Shown: positions 11,963 to 23,200 of the stretch, one piece after another
Position numbering within the stretch: the stretch's first letter is position 1
How the letters are laid out: the number at the start of each line of letters is the position of its first letter
Source of the DNA: Micromussa lordhowensis
Lineage: Eukaryota > Cnidaria > Anthozoa > Scleractinia > Lobophylliidae
NCBI GenBank assembly: GCA_964020085.1
Contig: OZ026596.1
Span: 36,270,534 to 36,334,533 of the forward strand
Reading direction: 5' to 3'
Length of the DNA stretch: 64,000 nucleotides
Program-made: the position numbers and the translations under genes
The notes under the pieces: generated by a model
The model's input: only the letters and a program-made list of their open reading frames with translations
Told to the model about the DNA's origin: nothing
The model's database searches: none

Positions 11963-13307
11963 GGCTGTTGAAAAGATCACCTATTTCTGAGGCAAGTTTT
12001 GACCATAGTCTGTGCTTTGCTGAGCTTTAATTTTAGTAGTCTTCAAAAGATTTTGTAAAAAGCGCATTGCGTTGTTGGTTGTGAGTCCGGAAAATATAAC
12101 GCTGTTTAGTACAAGTGCGTGTCCATTTGAAATGTACCATTTTAATTGCTCCTAGCATTTACCTGAATTGTATGATCAACATCCCTATATTTTTAGTTTG
12201 TTTTGACCAGTTCAATGCCTCTTCCTTTTACCGCATATTTGCATATTTAATTTCACTTTGTTAACCGGCAGGAAATTCAGGGGATAGCCATTATAGAAAT
12301 TAGAGAGAAGACTTTAGCAATATATATGTCAAAGGTGTGAGTGCGTCATATTTAGATCGCTGTTATTTATTAGGGCCAGGTGATTACAAGGAAAAATTCT
12401 CTGATCAGAGGTGGACAGTACATTGATGGCTCATAATTCTTCTCCTTAAAACAGCTACTCTGTGTTTCCGGTCCGCACATTTTGGTTAGAGAACTGCTGG
12501 ATAACATGCAGTAGTCATAGTTTAGCAAGCGACTTTTCAGTTAAAATATCTTCAGTTGATCATTGGCTTTTCTGGTATATGGTGGCTCCTAAAGGAGCCG
12601 TTTTGTGGTTGTTGTTTTTTTGAGTTTTTATTTATTTAATTTTTTTGGCTGTTTTTAAATTTTTGTATAACAATGGGGACTTGCTCTCCTTCCTGATACA
12701 TCTGACACTCTGTTTAGAGAGAAAAAAAATAATGAATCAAATTAAAATACAGTTTGTCTGAATGTTGACTGAGTAATCACTGTCAGTTATACTTGTAACT
12801 GTTTCGTAGGACTAATCCCTAAGGCGAAATTCATAAAATATGACAACCAAGGTGTCCCAAACCAGAGTTACACTGGTAGTCACATACTAAAGTATGATCG
12901 TGATCATTTTATTGATCCAAAATACAGCTGAACACAGCTATCTCGAACAAATAAACTAAATGTAGCTCGAGATCTGCGAGATGGTAGGGCTACTAATCGC
13001 CTGCACTTTCTTCTAATTCAAGCTTACTTTTTCAGTGTACGTTCAGTAATACAGCTGATCCTTTACATTGCATTTTGTCTTTGCAAATTGTCTCGCAATT
13101 TTGTTGCAGCGTAAGTTGCATGAAGAATGGTCCAGTGTGAAAAGTACAGTGCAATAACGTGCACGAAGTAGAACCAAGTTCTAAATTTCGCAACGATAAA
13201 AACGAAAATGTTCAAAGTTCATTTCAAGGTTTGCTAGACTATGATCATTTCGCGCAGGTTTTAACGCAACGTTAAAACAAAATTTCTAGATCCTAAGAAG
13301 GTATAAA
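11963..13307. other. Non-coding stretch between left TIR and transposase 3' end
   Basis: No convincing exon was found on either strand. It holds the transposase 3' flank (minus strand) and one striking motif, the histone-type stem-loop at 12,580-12,607. The rest is AT-rich unique sequence. Confidence 0.5.
12580..12607 (-). promoter_or_regulatory. Histone-mRNA-type 3' stem-loop (candidate)
   Basis: The minus strand reads AAAACGGCTCCTTTAGGAGCC followed directly by ACCA. That gives a 6-bp GC-rich stem, a 4-base TTTA loop and the flanks seen in metazoan replication-dependent histone mRNAs (consensus GGYYYUUHUHARRRCC). The sixth pair is C-G instead of U-A, a compensated change. A purine-rich CAGAAAAG follows about 13 bases downstream, where a histone downstream element would be. 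No histone ORF lies nearby. The motif is ~700 nt past the transposase stop, further than in histone genes. Confidence 0.4.
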
Positions 13308-16300
13308 TTACCATTTTTTGGTCCTTTTGGTCCCCGTTTTCCCTTGACCATTACCGCTTTTCTTTCTTTTTCGTCCAGCACGCACCTAACATGAAATTAA
13401 GGTGCATTAATTAGTGTACAAGTATACGTTTAAGTCATTTTGTTTTCATTTACTGGCCTAGTATAATGTCTATAATTCATGGACGATCAATGAATAATTG
13501 ATGATTTTTTCATGTGATAACCTACACCAATGTTGTTGTGAAATATGAAGATGCCCTCGTGTATAAGATGAACGGTTGACATACGAAGTGTTTAAGCATC
13601 TTTGACCACGGTTGTAGTTCACTTTATATTATTTCTGCAAAAGGTGTAGCCTTTCTGTATGACCTTGTGCTGATCTTTAAATTAGTAAAGCTGCTTCAAC
13701 CGTTTTACCGCTTATAAGAAGTTTCGAGTAAAGGGAAGCGTACGTATGAGCAAATCGGTATAAATTTTAAAACATTTCTGTCAGTGGACTTTGTGGGCTC
13801 GATTTCCGATGTTCAAGGTTCAAGATTCTGCTTATTTGCCTTTTTTCGGGAAACGAGGCGCACTCTTCCCCAGAACAAAAGACGGGACGCGAGAGAGCGG
13901 CGGAAATCGAGTATCTGGACTCAAATTAACTGGATGAGTAAATATTCATTATGTTTTTCAATCACGTTTTGGTTTTATATGCTAGCACTCTCCAGGCTGT
14001 TATGCTAAATCGAGCAAAGCTAATGAAAAGACGATTACCTCTACATCGCGTTCTTCTCTTTCAATTAATCGGAAGAGTTCGTCGGTAGTATCGCTGACTT
14101 GCAATGGTCTGTTGTTGGTCTCTGTTTGCTTTGTCAAAAGTGGTAAAATCCATTTTGGATTTACTTTTCCGGTCCTTCCATTGTTTTTGATGAAGTTTTC
14201 CCACCATACTCTTGTGTGTTGATTAAAGTGGAGTCTAAACTTCGGCAGATCGTTCTTTATATTCTGTAAGTTTAATTTTGCTGTGTTTCTTTCAAGAAGC
14301 TGTTATCAAGAAAAAGGGGGAAAGAACATAATTGAGGAGGCAAGGTGAAAATGCTTTCACTACTTTCTTTGTTCTTCATTCCACAATAACTAAATACGAC
14401 TGTGGGACGAATCCTACAATGAACAATAAGTCAGACATAAAAAATAAGTGAATCCATTTGCCAACGTTTAGGCATTGTGCTATTTTGCAGTAGATATTGG
14501 GTAGCGGTGCTTCCCGATAATAAACCTTCATACCTTTGGGGCTCCTCTTGGGAGACCTTTTAGGAGGTCAATGCCCTCTGAGTCCTCGGGGAGCCAAGTT
14601 GGGGATGTCGACCACTTTTTGTATTTCATTTTGGCCTTTCCGTCTGACCCTCTAAAGATCTGAAGTTATCGAGAAAAAAAGATTATTTAGAAATTAATGA
14701 AAGTCGTCTATGCTTGTTATGTCCCACTTTAGTTGCAGCACCAAAACGGTACATGATGGGTAAAGCAGTTAAGGTTAGGAACAAAAAAGGTTAATGGGAA
14801 TCTGTTTATGTCTAACAGCAGCACATTGTTGTATTTGAGCCACAAAACAAGTCATTGATGCAAGACTGGGCATGATAGCGAAATTTACGTTGATGCAGGT
14901 ATATCTAGACTATATCTGGATGGTTTATTGTAGGAAAAGGTATCTAGGAAACGACAAGAAAATAAGCAATTGGTCATGATGAGCTTAGGGCACCTCAGGT
15001 GGTGGTAGAGTGACCGTAATCATATAGTACTACCTTGAATTGGTGCTGGTTGGCGTGACCAGAGAGACTAGCCTCAGTGAAGCCCTCCATCCATTGCTTT
15101 ACATCATACATGAAAGTAAGAAGTGAAGCTTTTATGGATGGAGAGTAACTTCGGCCAATCTCTCTGATCAGCTCCAGGAGGGTCAAGACGTTGATCTTTG
15201 CCAGATGCCGTGAAATACATGAAAAGAGCTGGTCGATGTCCTCGTGGGTGTGACCCACCATTAGGAAACACATCTTGATCTAAACGAAACGAAAAGAACA
15301 AGGTTGTTAACCTCTGAAAGATTTCGAATAAGGAAAAGCTTAAAAGATCATTGGTCCGTAGTTTTCAAGCTAATGATTGGCATTACTAAGTTCCAAACAG
15401 TGAAAAAGTAACTCATAGACAAAAGTTCGTGGCTGTTGTAGGGCCGTTGTTGTAAGGATTTAGTTTCTGTGAGGTGAAAAGTAAGGGTCACTAGGTGGGA
15501 CCAACAGATTCTATTCACTGGGGACAGGTAAAAGAATAAATGGAGGCATCCTTTAAGGGTACATCCAAATGTTATAGCAAGTAAACAAAGCTCCCACGGC
15601 TTAGATAATAATTTCTTAATCTTTGCAATAAAAAGCTTGAATTGACAGTATATAAGACGTAAGGCTAACCTTCTTAAAAATTCTCAGCTCCACCAGTAAC
15701 GCAAGAAAGGCCAGCACGAACCTATTCTTGCACTCTCTCCAGCAGTTGTCCATCTGGAGGTACAGCACAGGTGGTAAACGTCCAAGCTACCAACGTAATA
15801 AATAGAAAAAAGGTTAAATCTTGCTGCCTTGATGTTTTGTACGTTTGTGATTATTTTAGATTATTTTCGGTGAGTCTATCGCTCATAATCATAATGTTGC
15901 CGATTCCATGCTCATGCACACGCGATCGCGTCATATCGTGGTCATTAATTTCGAGTGGCTAGCGAATATTGTATCGGACCAGTCCTTTTTCATTGGAACC
16001 ACTCCTTTTGGAACATTAAGTGATTTAACTTGAAATAAATTACTGTCATGGTTATTATTAATGCAGTGTTCAAAAATCGTGGCACAGAAGTTTTAATGAC
16101 CGAACTATTAATCTGCCCAAGGACTATCTAATCTCACCTTTGTCTGCATCCACAAGAGGACGTGCAGCAATATGTTGATTGTAAGATTTGAATCATGAGG
16201 CCATTCACACATGTCAACATAAGCGACACCGTCGCTGTGGTGGTTCACCAACGCACCTGTCACGTGCGTCTTTAGGCGCCAGGCACTGCTATTGATCTTA

Positions 16301-19300
16301 ACAAAAAGAAGTAACAATGACTGCAAGCTCTCATTAAAAATGAATCATTCTATTTTCAAACATTTCAATTTTACCTTTGTACTCGTACTGAGATGGGGAA
16401 GGTTGTGCTTATTCTGGTCCATGCCATCGAGTGTAACAGATAGGTACTTCAGTTGTGGATTGCTTTTGGCCTTGAGGCCGTGTTTGTAGTACTTTCTACG
16501 TTCAGCCCTGGGATTCAGTACAAACACAAATAATTAGCCAGTGGCAGTTACCAGCCGCGCCTTATATTACAAAAAAATTTATTTGGAATTCTACTACATG
16601 ATCGGATTTTCACCCTCGATATCAATAAGTTCATTTTCGGACGCATCAAATATCTCCCCTTTTGCTGAATTTCATAAACAAATTGTTCAGTAATCGGAAT
16701 TGCCGAGAAGAGGAATATAGTCCAAAAACTATTAGGTTTTCTTGATTTAAATGTTACTCCGTTTGAATTCTGAGTCACTGTAGAATGTAACGTTAGGAAT
16801 TAAATGCTTACACTTACATTTGCTGTGTGAGGTGAATCTTTCTCATCAGCCCAAGGTGTTTCCTTGACTCCTGGTCAAGATTCGACCCTACCAGTTCATT
16901 TTTAATGTGTACGCACACAGCACATTTACTGAAACGACTTTGCTGTAAAAATCAGTAAAGAAAAAGGAAAAGGAGAATGTTATTTTTTATGGTGTTCATG
17001 AATAACAACTTCTTCTTCTTGGCCAAACCCACCCTCCCCCTTGCTGTTAACTGTTTATAATTCCATACTTTGATAACAACTGAAGTGACATCTGTCCAGT
17101 GTGAGTGAATTCAGGTTAGGCTAACCTTAGGAATGATCACATTCGGAAATTTGGCTTTCCACAGGCTGTATAAAAATGTGTTTTTCGCCAGCAAAGGTTT
17201 TCCAGCCGACTGCTCTTTGTAAATTTGGTACACTGCTGTTTTAGTTAGACACGAGGGCAGTGTCTTGGTTCCACAGTTGGGCATACTGTCCGCACTCAGA
17301 ACGAAGCCTTCAAACCACTTGTAGGCAATGTCGAACGCCAAACTTCGTCCCCTTCCATGCAAATCATCTTCGTCTTCTCTTACTTTCCTTGCTCTCTCAT
17401 AAAAACTAAATAGAAGCAAAGTATTTGAGATCCTTAAGAATGTCACACCCTTATTGCTCAGCATTTCAAACGCGTCAGTTTTGATACGGACATGATGATT
17501 TAATCTTGTATACCCGAAAGATGCGGTGATTAATACAATGATATCACTGATTACGCTTCAACACAACTCAAATATATATGGGTTATTGACGAAGTGTGAG
17601 GTCAAGATGGCTGGATATTGGCCAAGTTCTTTTTTGCGTGTTTATGGACCGAGACGGAGTCGAGGTCCATAAACTCGCAAAAAACCGAATAAGCTTGGTC
17701 AATAAAGAATTTAGTATATAACTTTCGGGGAAATTTTCTTGCGGGACATGACAAGTGGTCCTGAGCGGGCAAGATAGGTCCATCTTGCCCGCTCGGGTAG
17801 CCAATTACAGCGCAGGATTTGATTCATCTTGCCCGCTCACGGAGCTACCCATATAATAAGCAAGATTATTTCCCTGGAGGAGGGGGATATGGGGAGTTCT
17901 GAACAACGCAATGCAGCGAGAAAAAGTCGGCAAATACCGCAATATCGCCAAAAAATGTAATTATATAATATATATCGATAAATACCACTATGCTTCAATA
18001 CCGAGTGCAAAAGCTAGGTCATGCCAAAGCTGCTACAGTGTATGTTAAAGTTTGTAGCCTATAACACGGGAACAACAATTAAAAATTTGTCAATGAGCGT
18101 AAAATCAGGTAATGTTCGATTTACACAAAAAAGTAACACCCATTGGCATGTTAGCTAATAATCAACTAAACTAACTTACCCTTTTACGATTGCTACACAA
18201 GGAATTGCAGTTTACCGTTGCCATGAGAGTTAGATTTCAATGGGAATGTCCAATCGGAGACTGGAAAAGGCCCGGAAAACAGCGGAGAATACCGCATTTC
18301 GATTTAAAAACTACAGAAATACCGCAAGAAAAAAATTGTCCAATACCGCAAACCCAAACGTCCCCCTCCTGGAGTAAACTAGGTCATTAATGATCGGTTT
18401 CCTTGCCAACCGTAAAACAGGCTTATGACAGTTATAAACTTTGTCACAACGGCATTCTCACACCCATTTGGACTGTTACATATTACGTGTATTTCAGATT
18501 TTCTGTTCCCAAATTAAAGGCTACAAGGCACCAAATTACAGGTTACAAGGCATTGATACGTTAGGAAAGTTTCTATCTACGTACCAGGAACGTGTAATGC
18601 CATAAATCATGCACCATGCATGAATGCAACATGGTACTCCATCTATCATGAATACTTTCACAGCGGGGCTTCTCCCTCGATGTAAGGTCTCTTTGGAATG
18701 ACTGCTTGCAATAGCATTATCTAAAAATGCTTTGCGGTCGTTGAGGTTCCTCCCCCAGTAGCTTGTCCTTTTCGACTTAATGCTGCTGAGGGCTATCTTT
18801 TTAATGCATTCTTCTCTGCAGCAGCCTCTCTCAACATCGAGCACTATCTTGGCAGCATTGCATTTTTTATTTAGGCTTGTTTTGGTAGACTTCGAACCTA
18901 ACAAAAGTTACACGAAAAATTAATACCTCTAAAGAAAACTAAATAAAAGAATCCGACATATGCCAGCTATTGAGAATAAGTACCTCCTACGCTTTCCTGC
19001 TTGTCAATGACTGTAAGATCCTACAGAAATTTTGTAAGTGTACATTCGCACTCGATACAATATGTCAGCATTGGTCTCAATTCCTCTGGGTCATGTTATC
19101 AACATTATCCGGAAAAGCGTTTTCAGGATGTCAACGTCAGAAGCGAGAAATTGTTGTTTTATCAGCTGTAACTTCTTATATCGTATATACGCGTTGAATA
19201 TCATTTTTTTGTTAACATGACCAAATGGAGTGAGTTTGAGAAACACTATGGATGCGCGCGTATGTTTATTAATCGTACAATTACCAGCGCGCGTACGGTT

Positions 19301-20090
19301 ATTAAGCGTATATTTTAACATGACCAAATGAATGACTGAGTTTGAGAAATACTATGTGCGCGTGTATGTTTATTAATCGTACAATTGCCAGCGCGCGTAC
19401 GGTTATTAGGCGTACCTTTCAACATGACCAAATGAATGAGTGAGTTCGAGATTTCAACACTATGTGCGCGTGTACGTTTAATAATCTCACAATTGCCAGC
19501 GCATACGGTTATTAGGCATACAATTCCAACAAGTCTAAAATCGGCGAGTAATTGATGGCAATGAAAGGAAAAAATGTTTTTTTGCGTACTTTTTTCGGTG
19601 TAGCTTTCCAGAATTTGTCCTGGTGGCCCGCCTCCGTAAACTTGAATGAATCAGGTTCTTCTTCGTCCTGTGATGGGATAAGCTTATATCAAACTTAACA
19701 CCTGTTTTTTGTAAGGGAGGGTAAAGAAAGTTTAAATTTGTTCGACGTTTTTCTTACCCATGAAAGTTCTCTTTCAAGTTTTCTAAGTGACTCTTCCGCC
19801 TGGCGTACACACTTGCAGTTTTCTGAACTAAGCCTAGGAGTACACTCGCAGCTGTTCTCCCACATCTGGACATCATCATCGTCATCCTCGACGTCAAAGT
19901 CGTAATCATCGGCGTTCAACTTAAATAAAAGGATGTTTGTTATTAGTTTCTTTCTCTGCGTTTTTTCCTTACTCCTTACCGACAGCTTTACCTCAGTTGT
20001 AAGAGCAGAATCCTTGTTGTCGATTTCCATTTTTCTCTCTTGAAATATAAGCTCCGGCAAGGAAAGATACTCTGAGGGGAGTACCTGCAT
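13308..20090 (-). CDS. DUF7869-like putative DDE/RNase H-fold transposase, ~729 aa, 13 visible exons
   Basis: Exons on the minus strand: 20090-19980, 19919-19758, 19667-19590, 18897-18585, 17405-17126, 16942-16818, 16507-16375, 16296-16138, 15786-15670, 15279-15034, 14659-14534, 14299-14039 and 13385-13308. All have GT-AG ends. Phases join except between exons 3 and 4, where a small exon or another splice site is missing. The order is an acidic N-terminus (DDYDFDVEDDDDD), a Cys/His-rich part (CNAAK, CCREEC, CAVC), then YLSVTLDGMDQ (~384), LYLQMDN (~467), MVGHTHEDIDQLF (~500-511) and a lysine/arginine-rich tail ending KRTKKW. The last three blocks recall the uncharacterised DUF7869 family. I infer that DGMDQ, QMDN and HEDID supply catalytic acids of an RNase H fold. 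The frame is open throughout, so the gene may be functional. Confidence 0.7.
17580..17868. repeat. Foldback repeat in a transposase intron
   Basis: Contains inverted words: TTATTGACGAAG near 17,583 against the inverse of CTTGGTCAATAA near 17,694, the hairpin GTTTATGGACC with its mirror at 17,639-17,675, and mirrored TCTTGCCCGCTC blocks. This is a common cnidarian MITE type as I recall; no target duplication was resolved. Confidence 0.5.
17873..18375. mobile_element. MITE-like insertion with AATACCGCA direct repeats
   Basis: The ends carry GGAGGAGGGGGA on the left and its near inverse TCCCCCTCCTGG on the right. AATACCGCA (or a close variant) recurs at least four times inside. It lies in the intron between the 18,585 and 17,405 exons of the transposase. 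No coding content is supported. Confidence 0.5.
19245..19525. repeat. Internal cluster of TIR-type motifs, ~115-bp unit, 2.7 copies
   Basis: Each unit has GTTTATTAATCGTACAATT, CCAGCGCGCGTACGGTTATT and AACATGACCAAATGAATGA. The words TTAATCGTAC and GTACGGTTATTA match the half-sites of the subterminal arrays, although this segment is outside the TIRs. It lies in a transposase intron about 600 bp inside the gene, near the divergent promoter. Confidence 0.7.
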
Positions 20091-20261
20091 GGGGCAGTGC
20101 GCGCGTTAATGGGCGGGAAGATTAATGCGGATAAACCAGTTGGAACCGGTATAACAGGTTTTGATGAAATTTTAACGTACAGTAAACTCGCATGAACTAT
20201 TTGGAACCGGTATAACAGGTTCTGATGGAAATTCAAATTGCACCTTTTGTCTCTGTGAAAC
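20091..20261. promoter_or_regulatory. Divergent promoter region shared by the two transposon genes
   Basis: Only ~171 bp separate the two initiation codons (20,090 minus, 20,262 plus). The segment holds a direct repeat, GGAACCGGTATAACAGGTT, at ~20,142-20,160 and 20,203-20,221, each followed by a TGATG word. No clear TATA box is seen. The short spacing suggests coordinated transcription of both genes. Confidence 0.55.
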
Positions 20262-23200
20262 ATGGAGGATCCGACAAGCGTAGACGAGCGTTCGTGGTTC
20301 TTGGCACCAGACGACGAAAATTTTGTTTATTTATGTTTCACAGATGGTGAAAAACAGTTACTTCGTGGGTATGAACACGACGAGGAAGAAAAAACGGATT
20401 GTGTCCTGGTAATGGTATTCAAATGAGTTATTACACTTAAGCTAAGTTAATTTACGCGCTCTGAAGAAAGGGCTTTTTTCTTTAGTTCAACGTGGAGGAA
20501 AACTTGCCTATTTGGGTAAGAATAAAAAACATCTCAAAAGAGCACTCGTTTGCCAGCCACTTTGAAGAAGAAGACTTCACCCTCAACAGCAACGAGTTTG
20601 TGGATAAACTTGAAGAGGTGCTGGACAAAGATAGTCTGGAATTGGTGGGAAAAAGCGGAGAAGACGGATCCGGAGAAGACCGCGTGGTGAAGACGCAAAA
20701 AAAAAGCAAAAAAAGGAGGCGGCGCACAGGGGAGTTTTCCGGCAGACAGCTGGCGTTAAAGAAATTGGAAAAGGAGGGAGATGGTGCCGTCTTGAAAACA
20801 GGGACATGGCCTCCTCCATTCCTGACCACCGTCAAAAAAATGCGAGGAGTCCTTTTAGAGTTTGCAGAGGGCGAGGAGGAGAACTTTACAGAAGATAACG
20901 CCACAGCTATGCGTGTGTACTTCTCCAAGAAGCTCAATGTTTCAGGGAAGGTGAGAACATTTTTCATTCGTCTTAGTACCCTTAGTTGACGTTAGAAATA
21001 AATTTGAAAAGAATTTGGCTATTCAGATTAACCTTGAACTAGAGGACTATTCAGCTGTTTTTATTAACACTTCACGGTGGGAGAATAGAGCAGAAAAAAC
21101 GGCTTAATATCTCTTTGCTTAGGAATTAACGCAATCCGTCCTGTAGATAATGAAGGGTGCATATGGGGATATTTGAATTCACCAAATTTTTAAAATGTCC
21201 AACCACAATGATAAGTCTTGTTTTTGTACGTCCGACTCCGCGCTACTATTTTTCTATCGTTACATACAAGTCAGGCATAGTTAAGCTTCTCATAAAATAA
21301 AACGGGTTAGGCACACCGGGATCGTTTCCAAAATTCGCTCCAACAGAAAGATTCGATAGCCCCTCACGAAAAGTGACTTTTTTCGGTTCCCATACGCGAA
21401 GTGACTTTGTCTGCAAGAGAAAGTGACTTCGCCTGATCCGAAGCATGGAGCGAAGTCAGGCGAAGTAACCCCTTGAAGGCGAAGTCGCTCCTCGTGTGAA
21501 GCGATCTGGCTACCAATGGGATCAATGGAGTCAGTGAAAAAAAGAGACCGGGATAAGCAGCATATAATCGAAAAGCATGTGTTCCTTTAAAGATTGCCAT
21601 GACGTTTCTTGGTGAATAATTTTTTAGTCTTAGGTTAAGCGGCGGATGTCAACTGTTCTTTAGATTTTTTAAGACTTCTAAGGGTATGTAACGATGGAAT
21701 GTTGTAACTCGACTGTCGTCCCGTACTTAGAGCTAAGGCTTAAATGTAATGCCTGAAGAGAAATTAAAGAGAAACGCGAAATTCTGTCACGCTGTGTAAT
21801 TTTGTCCTCAACAAGCTGAAGGAAAATATTGTTATTGTTGTTGTTATTTGAAAGCCTTGGAAGTTGCTGGCGTCAACCAGTCCCGGTCCTTTCCGGATTG
21901 TTTTCGGGGCGGTCAAATTCCGTTGAGTGATTGGAATTACTCAATAAAAAGTGACTTCGATGTTATCTTCGAGTGGCTTTGCACGCCGGCGCTCGCTAAC
22001 TGACTTGGAATACGTACTTGTCGATAAATGGAGAGGCCAAAAGGATTTTTATATTTGATTCATATTAAGTTTTAATCTCCTGTCGGAATACTCCTGATAT
22101 AATTCGAACCTGGTTGTTTTCGCTTGAGAAAAAAGCTGATGGAGGAACTATTTAACATTCAAGATGGCGGCTGTTTGTTCGTTGCTCGTGTTACTTGGCA
22201 TTGGTTGTCATATGTATTCTGGGTTAAAACGATTGGGTTGGACGTGTACTTAAAGTAACATTATTTCAAGTTTTATTTAATAAGCTTATGAAAGAGGTAA
22301 GGTAGTGGGAGGCTAGAAGGGTTTCGCTGCGGTGAGGTAAGCTTGGTTAATACAGTCACACCAAGTGGAGCATACCCCTCAAAATTACATTAATGAATTG
22401 ATTATTTGAACATTGAGTGGCTAGTCGTTTCAAGAATGCAATAATAAAATGATTATTGGAAAATTGAACCCACTCGGTCGTTCCAAGAATACGGCTAATG
22501 GGTTTGATGTTCAAAACAATCAGTTTAATATTGATTTTTGAAATGACTAGCGAGTTCGGGAATATTCAAACAATCAATTCATTATTGCATTCTTGAAACG
22601 ACTAGCGGGTTCAATATTCAAATAATCAATTCATTAATGTAATCTTGAGGGGTATGCTTCACCTGTTTTGACTGTAAAACATTTAGAATTTTTCACTTAT
22701 AAATAAGTTATGTGTAACATGACGATGGTGTCTAACATGTTGGTCAGCTGAGTTAATGTTATTCCTTTGCTGTTTCGTCAAGTATTCAGTGACCTTTTTA
22801 ATTTTTTATTATAAATAAATGTGGACTTTGTAGCTCAAGAAACAAAGGGAAATAGGCATATTAATTTAATTAACCTTTCTGTCATGTGCAATGTTTCTAT
22901 GCTTAGGCAGTAAGCTTATTAATAAGCTCAGTAAATGCATGTTGCGGCCCTATGCCCCACTGGGGGCAAATAGGACTAATGATGATGATGAATTAAAAGC
23001 ATATTTATAGAATTTTACTTTCATTTAAGCTTATTTTATATTAAATATGCTTCCATCTTTTTTTATGCAGGATGGGAGTAACTCCATTTTAACAAACTAC
23101 TTTAAGGTAGCCCTTTTCCCCAGTGCCCTTTTTTCCAAAGCAGTTGAGCTTTGTGAGAGCTACGAGGAGGGGCAGCTCCTACCTCCATCTTCTGCAAAGC

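Noticed and set aside
12584..12599. Histone gene
   Set aside because: Only the 3' stem-loop-like motif is present; no histone-fold ORF is found on either strand within the surrounding kilobases.
20482..20967. 161-aa minus-strand ORF
   Set aside because: Antisense shadow of exon 2 of the plus-strand companion gene, whose splice sites and phase are good; the serine/proline-rich translation comes from the acidic/basic codons opposite.
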